A DNA stretch of 64,000 nucleotides, from the NCBI GenBank assembly GCA_905221505.1, contig CAJNDL010000001.1, forward strand, positions 159,942 to 223,941, in the 5' to 3' direction. The notes beneath the pieces were generated by a model that was given only the letters and a program-made list of their open reading frames with translations, was not told the DNA's origin and did not search any database. The DNA is from a bacterium. Lineage in GTDB: Bacteria; Bacillota; Bacilli; Lactobacillales; Streptococcaceae. Below are positions 47,571-55,513 of this stretch, piece by piece. A program made the translations under genes and the position numbers. Position 1 is the stretch's first letter. Every line of letters begins with the position of its first letter.

Positions 47571-47587
47571 AAATTATAAAAAATAAA

Positions 47588-47617
47588 TGGTTTGGAAAGA
47601 TTTTTAAACCGTTTTTT
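47588..47617 (+). terminator. Terminator of comEB, overlapping the upp promoter
   Basis: GGTTT/AAACC stem around GGAAAGATTTTT, then GTTTTTT, which runs into the TGG-TATAAT of upp. Confidence 0.65.
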
Positions 47618-47625
47618 GGTATAAT
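47617..47625 (+). promoter_or_regulatory. Extended -10 promoter of upp
   Basis: TGG-TATAAT with perfect -10 at 47620-47625. Confidence 0.7.
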
Positions 47626-47658
47626 AAGAAGAATAAATTGAAAGAAGGAATTCCAAAA

Positions 47659-48288
47659 ATGGGAAAAATTGAAGTTATTAATCATCCACTGATTCAACAC
47701 AAATTGTCAATCTTGCGTCGTACAGATACTTCTACAAAAGCTTTCCGTGAGCTAGTAGATGAGATTGCAATGTTGATGGGGTATGAAGTACTTCGTGATC
47801 TTCCACTAGAAGATGTGGAAATCGAAACACCAATCACAAAAACAGTTCAAAAACAATTGGCAGGTAAGAAATTGGCCATCGTTCCAATCTTACGTGCAGG
47901 TATCGGGATGGTCGATGGGCTCTTGAGCTTGGTTCCAGCTGCTAAAGTTGGCCACATCGGTATGTACCGTGATGAAGAAACGCTTCAACCAGTTGAGTAT
48001 TTGGTGAAATTGCCTGAGGACATTGACCAACGTCAAATTTTTGTCGTAGACCCAATGTTGGCAACAGGTGGCTCAGCAATCTTGGCTGTTGATTCCCTTA
48101 AAAAACGTGGCGCATCAAATATCAAATTTGTCTGCCTCGTATCTGCTCCAGAAGGTGTTAAAGCCCTTCAAGAAGCTCATCCAGATGTAGAAATCTTTAC
48201 AGCAGCCTTGGATGAACGTTTGAACGAACACGGTTATATCGTTCCAGGTCTTGGAGATGCTGGAGACCGCTTGTTCGGTACAAAATAA
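47659..48288 (+). CDS. upp: Uracil phosphoribosyltransferase
   Basis: A 209-residue enzyme making UMP from uracil and PRPP. The PRPP loop is [15 protein letters not shown] and the C-terminal uracil site is [18 protein letters not shown] fits ATG 47659, not the upstream in-frame 47638. Monocistronic. Confidence 0.96.
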   Translation: MGKIEVINHPLIQHKLSILRRTDTSTKAFRELVDEIAMLMGYEVLRDLPLEDVEIETPITKTVQKQLAGKKLAIVPILRAGIGMVDGLLSLVPAAKVGHIGMYRDEETLQPVEYLVKLPEDIDQRQIFVVDPMLATGGSAILAVDSLKKRGASNIKFVCLVSAPEGVKALQEAHPDVEIFTAALDERLNEHGYIVPGLGDAGDRLFGTK

Positions 48289-48376
48289 AATTAAAAAGAG
48301 ATTGACTTGGAAAAGAATTTCCAGTCTTGGAAGGAGGTTGAATTTTTGTTTCTGTTTAATGAAAGCAGAGCAAAGA

Positions 48377-48406
48377 TTTGACCTTTTTTGACCAAAATAT
48401 TATAAT
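48377..48406 (+). promoter_or_regulatory. clpP promoter with CtsR operator
   Basis: TTTGACCTTTTTTGACC (48377-48393) is the reverse complement of the CtsR heptad direct repeat (RGTCAAAnAnRGTCAAA). -35 TTGACC (48378-48383) lies inside it, with a 17-bp spacer to -10 TATAAT (48401-48406). CtsR is expected to repress at low temperature. Confidence 0.9.
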
Positions 48407-48460
48407 AGTCTTATCTTCAGTCATTTGACCAACAAAAATAAAACTCAAAAGGAGAAATAA

Positions 48461-49051
48461 ATGATTCCTGTAGTTATTGAACAAACAAGCCGTGGAGAAC
48501 GTTCCTACGATATTTACTCACGTCTTCTAAAAGACCGCATCATCATGCTGACTGGTCCAGTTGAAGACAACATGGCTAACTCAGTTATTGCCCAGTTGCT
48601 TTTCTTGGATGCCCAAGATAGTACAAAAGATATTTACCTTTATGTCAATACACCTGGTGGTTCTGTTTCAGCTGGTTTGGCAATCGTTGATACTATGAAT
48701 TTTATCAAGGCAGATGTCCAAACTATCGTTATGGGTATGGCAGCATCTATGGGGACTGTCATCGCATCAAGTGGAGCAAAAGGCAAACGTTTCATGCTTC
48801 CAAATGCAGAGTATATGATTCACCAACCAATGGGTGGTACAGGTGGTGGTACCCAACAAACTGATATGGCTATCGCTGCAGAACACTTGCTTAAAACTCG
48901 TAACACCTTGGAAAAAATCTTGGCTGAAAATTCAGGTCAGTCAATCGAAAAAGTCCATGCAGATGCAGAACGTGATAACTGGATGAGTGCTCAAGAGACA
49001 CTTGAATATGGCTTTATTGATGAAATCATGGCCAACAATTCATTGAACTAA
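48461..49051 (+). CDS. clpP: ATP-dependent Clp protease proteolytic subunit
   Basis: The 196-residue serine peptidase forms the tetradecameric chamber used by ClpC/E/L/X. Ser96 in MGMAASMG and His121 in MIHQPMGG are visible. AAAAGGAG precedes the ATG. Heat-shock control through the upstream CtsR box. Confidence 0.97.
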   Translation: MIPVVIEQTSRGERSYDIYSRLLKDRIIMLTGPVEDNMANSVIAQLLFLDAQDSTKDIYLYVNTPGGSVSAGLAIVDTMNFIKADVQTIVMGMAASMGTVIASSGAKGKRFMLPNAEYMIHQPMGGTGGGTQQTDMAIAAEHLLKTRNTLEKILAENSGQSIEKVHADAERDNWMSAQETLEYGFIDEIMANNSLN

Positions 49052-49063
49052 TGATGAAAGAAG

Positions 49064-49090
49064 GCAAACTCGACTGGGTTTGCTTTTTTT
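49064..49090 (+). terminator. Terminator of clpP
   Basis: GCAAAC/GTTTGC stem (49064-49069/49078-49083) plus seven Ts, running into the ylbG promoter. Confidence 0.85.
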
Positions 49091-49098
49091 GGTATAAT
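49090..49098 (+). promoter_or_regulatory. Extended -10 promoter of ylbG
   Basis: TGG-TATAAT (-10 at 49093-49098). Confidence 0.65.
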
Positions 49099-49129
49099 AA
49101 GGAGAAATTTCTTAGAAAGAGGATTTATC

Positions 49130-49417
49130 ATGTTTGAAAAAGTCAATCGATCTGGCTTGATTATCTATCTTTACTATAATCGTGATGCCAAAAAATTGCA
49201 GGATTATGGAGATATTACCTATCATTCCAAGAAACATCGTTACTTACAACTCTATGTTCCAACTCAAGAAGTGGAGCAATTGGTCGGACACTTGAGCAAG
49301 GAAAAATTTATAAAAAAAGTGAGAGTTTGTCATATCCAAGAGCTGGAAACACCTTTTGTGGGCAATCTTTATCGAGAAGAAAACGTTATCATCGAAAAAG
49401 TTCAAGAAAAGTGTTGA
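49130..49417 (+). CDS. ylbG: YlbG-family (DUF2129) protein
   Basis: A 95-residue soluble protein with the YlbG pattern [20 protein letters not shown]. Function unknown. The AGAGGA site precedes ATG 49130. Its stop overlaps the -35 of livJ. Confidence 0.85.
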   Translation: MFEKVNRSGLIIYLYYNRDAKKLQDYGDITYHSKKHRYLQLYVPTQEVEQLVGHLSKEKFIKKVRVCHIQELETPFVGNLYREENVIIEKVQEKC

Positions 49418-49442
49418 CAATTTTCTGATAATTCGGTATATT
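49414..49442 (+). promoter_or_regulatory. Promoter of the liv operon
   Basis: Consensus -35 TTGACA (49414-49419), 17-bp spacer, -10 TATATT (49437-49442). Confidence 0.85.
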
Positions 49443-49483
49443 CTTAACATGCTATTTATTTAAGAAATAAGGAGACAAAAAAG

Positions 49484-50644
49484 ATGAAGAAAAAATTTGC
49501 CCTATCGTTTGTGGCTCTTGCAAGTGTAGCACTTCTTGCAGCCTGTGGAGAAGTGAAGTCTGGAGCGTCAAACGCTGCTGGTAACTCAGTAGATGAAAAG
49601 ACAATCAAGATTGGATTTAACTTCGAAGAAACTGGTGCCGTAGCAGCCTACGGAACATCTGAACAAAAAGGTGCCCAACTTGCTGTTGATGAAATCAATG
49701 CTGCTGGTGGTATCGATGGAAAACAAATCGAAGTAGTCGATAAAGATAACAAGTCTGAAACAGCAGAGGCTGCTTCAGTAACAACTAACCTTGTAACTCA
49801 ATCTAAAGTATCAGCAATCGTAGGACCTGCGACATCTGGTGCAACTGCAGCTGCGGTAGCGAACGCTACAAAAGCAGGTGTTCCATTGATCTCACCAAGT
49901 GCGACTCAAGATGGATTGACTAAAGGTCAAGATTATCTCTTTATCGGAACTTTCCAAGATAGCTTCCAAGGAAAAATTATCTCAAACTATGTTTCTGATA
50001 AATTACAAGCTAAGAAAGTTGTTCTTTACACTGACAATGCCAGCGACTATGCTAAAGGTATTGCAAAAGCCTTCCGTGAAGCTTACAAGGGTGAAATCGT
50101 TGCAGATGAAACTTTCGTAGCAGGTGACACAGACTTCCAAGCAGCCCTTACAAAAATGAAAGGGAAAGATTTTGATGCTATCATTGTTCCTGGTTACTAC
50201 ACTGAAGCTGGTAAGATTGTAAACCAAGCGCGTGGTATGGGAATTGACAAACCAATCGTTGGTGGTGATGGATTCAACGGTGAAGAGTTTGTACAACAAG
50301 CAACTGCTGAAAAAGCATCAAACATTTACTTTATCTCAGGCTTCTCAACTACTGTAGAAGTTTCAGCTAAAGCAAAAGCTTTCCTTGATGCTTACCGTGC
50401 TAAGTACAACGAAGAGCCTTCAACATTTGCAGCCTTGGCTTATGACTCAGTTCACCTTGTAGCAAACGCAGCAAAAGGTGCTAAAAACTCTGGTGAAATC
50501 AAGGATAACCTTGCTAAAACAAAAGACTTTGAAGGTGTAACTGGTCAAACAAGTTTCGATGCAGACCACAACACAGTCAAAACTGCTTACATGATGACCA
50601 TGAACAATGGTAAGGTTGAAGCAGCAGAAGTTGTAAAACCATAA
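49484..50644 (+). CDS. livJ: Branched-chain amino-acid ABC transporter binding lipoprotein
   Basis: A 386-residue lipoprotein (lipobox LLAAC, Cys21) of the LivJ/ANF-receptor fold: IKIGFNFEETGAVAAYGTSE, AIVGPATSGATAA, and PGYYTEAGKIVNQARGMG. It binds Leu/Ile/Val. First gene of livJHMGF; a hairpin and a BOX element separate it from livH, which may lower expression of the membrane genes relative to the binding protein. Confidence 0.95.
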   Translation: MKKKFALSFVALASVALLAACGEVKSGASNAAGNSVDEKTIKIGFNFEETGAVAAYGTSEQKGAQLAVDEINAAGGIDGKQIEVVDKDNKSETAEAASVTTNLVTQSKVSAIVGPATSGATAAAVANATKAGVPLISPSATQDGLTKGQDYLFIGTFQDSFQGKIISNYVSDKLQAKKVVLYTDNASDYAKGIAKAFREAYKGEIVADETFVAGDTDFQAALTKMKGKDFDAIIVPGYYTEAGKIVNQARGMGIDKPIVGGDGFNGEEFVQQATAEKASNIYFISGFSTTVEVSAKAKAFLDAYRAKYNEEPSTFAALAYDSVHLVANAAKGAKNSGEIKDNLAKTKDFEGVTGQTSFDADHNTVKTAYMMTMNNGKVEAAEVVKP

Positions 50645-50661
50645 TAGAAAAATGTTGAAAT

Positions 50662-50700
50662 AGGGAATGAGCCTTTGACTCACTCCCTGTTTCGATGTTT
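50662..50700 (+). terminator. Hairpin after livJ (partial terminator or stabiliser)
   Basis: AGGGAATGAG/CTCACTCCCT (one mismatch) followed by only a weak T-rich stretch. Confidence 0.55.
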
Positions 50701-50702
50701 AA

Positions 50703-50805
50703 TACTCTTCGAAAATCAAATTCAAACTGCGTCAACGTCGCCTTGCCGTACTCAAGTACAGCCTGTGGCTAGTTTCCTAGTTTGCTCTTTGATTTTTATT
50801 GAGTA
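50703..50805 (+). repeat. BOX element (boxA-boxC) inside the liv operon
   Basis: A 103-bp copy on the plus strand from TACTCTTCGAAAATC to TTTTTATTGAGTA, with GTCGCCTTGCCGTA in boxA. Nearly identical (opposite orientation) to the copy at 41273. Confidence 0.9.
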
Positions 50806-50866
50806 TAAGAACCTATCAAAAATTGAGGGAAAACCCTCGAAATTACAAATAGAAAGAGTGAATCTT

Positions 50867-51736
50867 ATGCTCCAACAACTAGTAAATGGTTTGATTCTAG
50901 GTAGTGTATATGCACTGTTAGCCCTAGGATATACCATGGTTTACGGAATTATCAAGCTCATCAACTTCGCCCACGGTGATATTTATATGATGGGAGCCTT
51001 TATCGGTTATTTCTTGATTAATTCTTTCCAAATGAATTTCTTTGTAGCGCTTATTGTAGCTATGCTAGCGACAGCCATTCTTGGTGTCGTGATTGAGTTC
51101 CTTGCTTACCGACCTTTGCGCCACTCTACTCGTATTGCTGTTTTGATTACAGCTATTGGAGTTTCCTTCCTATTAGAGTATGGCATGGTCTATCTGGTTG
51201 GTGCCAATACCCGTGCCTTTCCTCAAGCGATTCAAACAGTTCGCTATGATTTGGGACCAATTAGCTTAACGAATGTACAATTAATGATCTTGGCGATTTC
51301 CTTGATTTTGATGATTTTGTTACAAGTCATTGTTCAAAAGACTAAGATGGGGAAAGCCATGCGTGCAGTATCCGTAGATAGCGATGCAGCGCAGTTGATG
51401 GGGATCAATGTAAATCGTACTATCAGCTTTACCTTTGCTTTGGGTTCAGCACTTGCGGGTGCAGCTGGTGTTTTGATTGCCCTCTATTATAACTCTCTTG
51501 AACCTTTGATGGGGGTTACTCCAGGTCTTAAGTCTTTCGTTGCCGCAGTACTTGGTGGTATCGGAATCATTCCTGGTGCGGCGCTTGGTGGCTTTGTAAT
51601 TGGTCTATTGGAAACCTTTGCGACAGCCTTTGGAATGTCAGACTTCCGCGATGCCATTGTTTATGGAATCTTGTTGTTGATCTTGATTGTCCGCCCAGCT
51701 GGTATCCTTGGTAAAAATGTGAAAGAGAAGGTGTAA
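50867..51736 (+). CDS. livH: Branched-chain amino-acid ABC permease LivH
   Basis: A 289-residue permease with about eight helices and LivH signatures (NGLILGSVYALLALGYTMVYG; SVDSDAAQLMGINVNR). The frame extends upstream through the BOX element; ATG 50867 (MLQQLVNG) with GAAAGAG upstream is the family start. Confidence 0.93.
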   Translation: MLQQLVNGLILGSVYALLALGYTMVYGIIKLINFAHGDIYMMGAFIGYFLINSFQMNFFVALIVAMLATAILGVVIEFLAYRPLRHSTRIAVLITAIGVSFLLEYGMVYLVGANTRAFPQAIQTVRYDLGPISLTNVQLMILAISLILMILLQVIVQKTKMGKAMRAVSVDSDAAQLMGINVNRTISFTFALGSALAGAAGVLIALYYNSLEPLMGVTPGLKSFVAAVLGGIGIIPGAALGGFVIGLLETFATAFGMSDFRDAIVYGILLLILIVRPAGILGKNVKEKV

Positions 51737-51739
51737 ACG

Positions 51740-52696
51740 ATGAAGGAAAATTTAAAAGTTAATATTCTATGGTTACTCCTTTTGTTAGCTGGCTATGGCT
51801 TGATTAGTGTACTGGTTTCAGTTGGAGTACTCAATCTATTCTATGTTCAGATTTTACAACAAATCGGAATTAATATTATTCTGGCTGTTGGTCTCAACTT
51901 AATCGTTGGTTTTTCAGGACAATTTTCACTTGGTCATGCTGGTTTCATGGCTATTGGTGCTTATGCAGCAGCGATTATTGGTTCTAAATCACCAACCTAC
52001 GGTGCCTTCTTTGGAGCTATGCTGGTAGGAGCTTTGCTTTCAGGAGCAGTTGCCTTACTTGTCGGAATTCCAACCTTGCGTTTGAAGGGGGACTATCTTG
52101 CGGTAGCGACTCTAGGTGTTTCTGAAATTATCCGTATCTTTATCATCAATGGTGGAAGCCTTACAAATGGTGCAGCAGGTATCTTGGGAATTCCAAACTT
52201 TACAACTTGGCCAATGGTTTACTTCTTTGTCGTAATTACAACTATTGCAACCTTGAACTTCTTGCGTAGCCCGATTGGTCGTTCAACCCTCTCCGTTCGT
52301 GAGGATGAAATCGCTGCTGAGTCAGTTGGGGTTAATACAACTAAAATTAAAATCATCGCTTTTGTCTTTGGTGCTATCACTGCAAGTATTGCTGGGTCAC
52401 TTCAGGCAGGATTTATCGGCTCTGTTGTACCTAAAGATTACACCTTCATCAACTCAATCAATGTTTTGATTATTGTTGTATTTGGTGGACTTGGTTCCAT
52501 TACAGGTGCCATTGTTTCAGCTATTGTTCTTGGAATTTTGAATATGCTTCTCCAAGATGTTGCCAGCGTGCGTATGATTATTTACGCTTTGGCCTTGGTA
52601 TTGGTAATGATTTTCAGACCAGGTGGACTCCTTGGAACATGGGAATTGAGCCTATCACGTTTCTTTAAAAAATCTAAGAAGGAGGAACAAAACTAA
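51740..52696 (+). CDS. livM: Branched-chain amino-acid ABC permease LivM
   Basis: A 318-residue permease with about nine helices and the LivM loop (VREDEIAAESVGVNTTKIKI). It partners LivH. GAGAAGGTG precedes the ATG; the stop overlaps livG. Confidence 0.94.
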   Translation: MKENLKVNILWLLLLLAGYGLISVLVSVGVLNLFYVQILQQIGINIILAVGLNLIVGFSGQFSLGHAGFMAIGAYAAAIIGSKSPTYGAFFGAMLVGALLSGAVALLVGIPTLRLKGDYLAVATLGVSEIIRIFIINGGSLTNGAAGILGIPNFTTWPMVYFFVVITTIATLNFLRSPIGRSTLSVREDEIAAESVGVNTTKIKIIAFVFGAITASIAGSLQAGFIGSVVPKDYTFINSINVLIIVVFGGLGSITGAIVSAIVLGILNMLLQDVASVRMIIYALALVLVMIFRPGGLLGTWELSLSRFFKKSKKEEQN

Positions 52697-53460
52697 TGGC
52701 ATTACTTGAAGTAAAACAGTTAACCAAACATTTTGGCGGTCTAACAGCTGTTGGAGATGTGACTCTTGAATTGAACGAAGGGGAATTGGTTGGACTAATC
52801 GGTCCAAACGGAGCTGGTAAAACCACTCTTTTCAACCTCTTGACGGGTGTTTATGAACCAAGTGAGGGAACAGTTACCCTTGATGGTCACCTTTTGAATG
52901 GAAAGTCACCTTATAAGATTGCTTCTTTGGGACTTGGACGTACTTTCCAAAATATCCGTCTCTTTAAAGATTTAACCGTTTTGGACAATGTTTTGATTGC
53001 CTTTGGCAACCATCACAAGCAACATGTTTTTGCTAGTTTCTTACGCTTGCCAGCTTTTTACAAGAGTGAAAAAGAATTAAAGGCTAAAGCTTTGGAATTG
53101 TTGAAAATCTTCGATTTAGATGGTGATGCAGAAACTCTTGCTAAAAACCTTGCCTACGGACAACAACGTCGTTTGGAAATTGTTCGTGCCCTCGCTACGG
53201 AACCTAAAATTCTCTTTTTGGATGAACCAGCAGCAGGTATGAACCCGCAGGAAACTGCTGAATTGACTGAGTTAATTCGTCGTATCAAAGATGAATTTAA
53301 GATTACGATTATGCTGATTGAACACGATATGAATCTGGTCATGGAAGTAACAGAACGCATCTACGTACTTGAATACGGTCGCTTGATTGCTCAAGGAACT
53401 CCAGACGAAATTAAGACCAATAAACGTGTTATCGAAGCTTATCTAGGAGGTGAAGCCTAA
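52696..53460 (+). CDS. livG: Branched-chain amino-acid ABC ATPase LivG
   Basis: A 254-residue ATPase with Walker A GPNGAGKTT, LAYGQQRRLEI as signature (non-LSGGQ, typical for LivG), Walker B ILFLDEPAAGMNP and the H-loop EHDM. TAATG overlap with both neighbours. Confidence 0.95.
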   Translation: MALLEVKQLTKHFGGLTAVGDVTLELNEGELVGLIGPNGAGKTTLFNLLTGVYEPSEGTVTLDGHLLNGKSPYKIASLGLGRTFQNIRLFKDLTVLDNVLIAFGNHHKQHVFASFLRLPAFYKSEKELKAKALELLKIFDLDGDAETLAKNLAYGQQRRLEIVRALATEPKILFLDEPAAGMNPQETAELTELIRRIKDEFKITIMLIEHDMNLVMEVTERIYVLEYGRLIAQGTPDEIKTNKRVIEAYLGGEA

Positions 53461-54170
53461 TGTCTATGTTAAAAGTTGATAATCTTTCTGTGCATTACGG
53501 CATGATCCAAGCAGTCCGTGATGTAAGCTTTGAAGTTAATGAAGGAGAAGTTGTATCCCTTATCGGTGCCAATGGTGCAGGTAAGACAACTATTCTCCGT
53601 ACCTTGTCAGGTCTAGTTCGACCAAGTTCAGGAAAAATTGAATTTTTAGGTCAAGAAATCCAAAAAATGCCAGCTCAAAAAATTGTGGCAGGTGGACTTT
53701 CACAAGTACCAGAAGGACGCCACGTTTTCCCTGGATTGACAGTTATGGAAAATCTAGAAATGGGAGCTTTCTTAAAGAAAAATCGTGAAGAAAATCAAGC
53801 AAACTTGAAGAAAGTTTTCTCACGCTTCCCACGTCTTGAAGAACGAAAAAACCAAGATGCAGCCACTCTTTCAGGAGGAGAACAACAAATGCTTGCCATG
53901 GGACGCGCTCTTATGTCAACACCGAAACTTCTACTTTTAGATGAACCATCAATGGGTCTTGCCCCAATCTTTATCCAAGAAATTTTTGATATCATTCAAG
54001 ATATCCAGAAGCAAGGAACAACCGTCCTCTTGATTGAACAAAATGCCAATAAAGCACTCGCAATCTCTGACCGAGGTTATGTACTGGAAACAGGAAAAAT
54101 CGTCCTATCAGGAACAGGAAAAGAACTCGCCTCATCAGAAGAAGTCAGAAAAGCATATCTAGGTGGCTAA
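53460..54170 (+). CDS. livF: Branched-chain amino-acid ABC ATPase LivF
   Basis: A 236-residue ATPase with Walker A GANGAGKTT, signature LSGGEQQMLAM and Walker B LLLLDEPSMGLAP. It pairs with LivG to energise LivHM. Last gene of the operon; followed directly by a hairpin and the repeat array. Confidence 0.95.
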   Translation: MSMLKVDNLSVHYGMIQAVRDVSFEVNEGEVVSLIGANGAGKTTILRTLSGLVRPSSGKIEFLGQEIQKMPAQKIVAGGLSQVPEGRHVFPGLTVMENLEMGAFLKKNREENQANLKKVFSRFPRLEERKNQDAATLSGGEQQMLAMGRALMSTPKLLLLDEPSMGLAPIFIQEIFDIIQDIQKQGTTVLLIEQNANKALAISDRGYVLETGKIVLSGTGKELASSEEVRKAYLGG

Positions 54171-54190
54171 AACAATCCAGTGGATTGTTT
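54168..54190 (+). terminator. Hairpin at the end of livF
   Basis: AAAACAATCCA and TGGATTGTTTT form a perfect 11-bp inverted repeat around one G, overlapping the livF stop. The same hairpin core recurs at 54281-54298 inside the array. Confidence 0.7.
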
Positions 54191-54575
54191 TAGTCGGTAG
54201 ATGAGGATTACGAAGTAATCTTCATTATAGTCCGGGGGACCTTTTTAGTCGGCAGATGAAGATTGCGAAGCAATCATCAGAATCCAGTGGATTGTTTTAG
54301 TCGGTGGATGAGGATTATGAAGTAATCACCATTAATAGTCCGGGGGCCTTTTTTAGTCGGCAGATGGAGATTGCGAAGCAATCATCGCATAGTCTGGGAG
54401 ACTAGTTTAGGTTGCGGATGGAGATTACGAAGTAATCTTCATTATAGTCCGGGGGACCTTTTTAGTCGGCAGATGGAGATTGCGTAAGCAATCTTCGCAT
54501 AGTCTGGGAGACTAGTTTAGGTTGCAAATGAAGATTGCGAAGCAATTCTCATCTGCACTGGAAGGTTAGCTTCTA
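54191..54575. repeat. Tandem array of seven two-hairpin units
   Basis: Units start (TAGTCGG or TAGGTTG) at 54191, 54246, 54298, 54354, 54408, 54463 and 54518, 52-56 bp apart. Each holds GATTRCGAAGYAATC, where R/Y covary so the stem is kept (GATTAC..GTAATC or GATTGC..GCAATC). Units 1, 3, 4, 5 and 6 also hold a second small dyad, AGTCTGGGAGACT or AGTCCGGGGGAC, again with compensating changes; it is imperfect in unit 3. Alternating unit types make a higher-order period of about 107-110 bp. No open frame. I cannot name the family; pneumococcal SPRITE repeats are one candidate to compare. Confidence 0.85.
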
Positions 54576-54620
54576 ATCATTGAAACAAAACAGAATGAAG
54601 CTGTCTATCCTTCATTCACG

Positions 54621-54646
54621 GGGCTCGATTTTAGAGCTCTTTTTGC
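54621..54646 (+). terminator. Terminator-like hairpin after the array
   Basis: GGGCTC/GAGCTC stem around GATTTTA, followed by TTTTTG. Confidence 0.6.
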
Positions 54647-54683
54647 TAGCTTATTCATACTTTTCTGAATTTTGAAAAAGAAA

Positions 54684-54721
54684 TGTAAGCGTTTGATAGA
54701 TTTACAAAAAGATTGTATAAT
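54684..54721 (+). promoter_or_regulatory. Promoter of the CBS-ACT gene with overlapping cre site
   Basis: -35 TTGATA (54693-54698), 17-bp spacer, -10 TATAAT (54716-54721). TGTAAGCGTTTGA (54684-54696) is a strong cre match overlapping the -35, implying CcpA repression. Confidence 0.75.
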
Positions 54722-54750
54722 AGGGATAAGAATAGAAAAGGAGAAGTCTC

Positions 54751-55407
54751 ATGGCAGTTAAAGATTTTATGACCCGCAAGGTAGTTTATATTAGTCCAGA
54801 TACCACAGTATCTCATGCAGCAGATTTGATGAGAGAGCAAGGATTACACCGCTTGCCTGTTATCGAAAATGATCAATTGGTTGGTTTGGTGACTGAGGGC
54901 ACCATTGCCCAAGCTAGTCCATCCAAGGCAACAAGTCTTTCTATCTATGAGATGAATTATCTTCTAAATAAGACAAAAGTAAAAGATGTCATGATTCGTG
55001 ATGTTGTCACTGTTTCAGGCTATGCCAGTCTTGAGGATGCAACTTATCTGATGTTGAAAAACAAGATTGGTATTCTTCCTGTTGTAGATAACCATCAAGT
55101 CTACGGAGTTATTACGGATCGTGACGTTTTCCAAGCCTTTCTTGAAATTGCTGGTTATGGTGAAGAAGGTATCCGTGTGCGCTTTGTTACGGAAAATGAA
55201 GTTGGCGTTCTTGGAAAGATTGTTTCTTTGATTGTAGAAGAAAATTTGAATATCTCTCATACAGTAAATATTCCACGTAAAGATGGTAAGGTGATTATCG
55301 AAGTTCAAATCGATGGAACGATTGATTTACCAGCCTTGAAAGAAAAATTTGAATCAGAGAATATTCAAGTAGAAGAAATCACTCGTACTTCAGCAAAAGT
55401 CTTGTAA
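54751..55407 (+). CDS. acuB: CBS-pair plus ACT domain protein (AcuB-like)
   Basis: A 218-residue cytoplasmic protein. Two CBS domains (MTRKVVYISPDTTVSHAADL; VITDRDVFQAF) are followed by an ACT-like domain (residues ~140-210, VRFVTENEVGVLGKIVSL). The order matches AcuB of Bacillus, but the acetoin-utilisation partners acuA/acuC are absent, so its role is open; CBS pairs usually sense adenine nucleotides. AAAAGGAG precedes the ATG. Confidence 0.85.
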   Translation: MAVKDFMTRKVVYISPDTTVSHAADLMREQGLHRLPVIENDQLVGLVTEGTIAQASPSKATSLSIYEMNYLLNKTKVKDVMIRDVVTVSGYASLEDATYLMLKNKIGILPVVDNHQVYGVITDRDVFQAFLEIAGYGEEGIRVRFVTENEVGVLGKIVSLIVEENLNISHTVNIPRKDGKVIIEVQIDGTIDLPALKEKFESENIQVEEITRTSAKVL

Positions 55408-55412
55408 GAAGG

Positions 55413-55434
55413 GAAGCCGAAAGGCTTCTTTTTT
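55413..55434 (+). terminator. Terminator of the CBS-ACT gene
   Basis: GAAGCC GAAA GGCTTC with a GNRA loop and TTTTTT. Confidence 0.92.
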
Positions 55435-55459
55435 CATGAAAAGGGATTAGAGCAAAAGA

Positions 55460-55488
55460 TGGAAAGAAATGATAAAATATGCTATAAT
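55460..55488 (+). promoter_or_regulatory. Promoter of prfB-ftsEX
   Basis: -35 TGGAAA (55460-55465), 17-bp spacer, extended -10 TGC-TATAAT (55483-55488). Confidence 0.7.
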
Positions 55489-55513
55489 GAAATGATGTAA
55501 AAAAGGAGTATTT

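Noticed and set aside
50675-50866. 64-residue N-terminal extension of livH
   Set aside because: It would translate through the BOX element; the family start and a ribosome binding site are at 50867.
54191-54575. CRISPR-like array
   Set aside because: There are no identical repeats with unique spacers; the whole unit is repeated and divergent, the units are dyads, and no cas genes are nearby.
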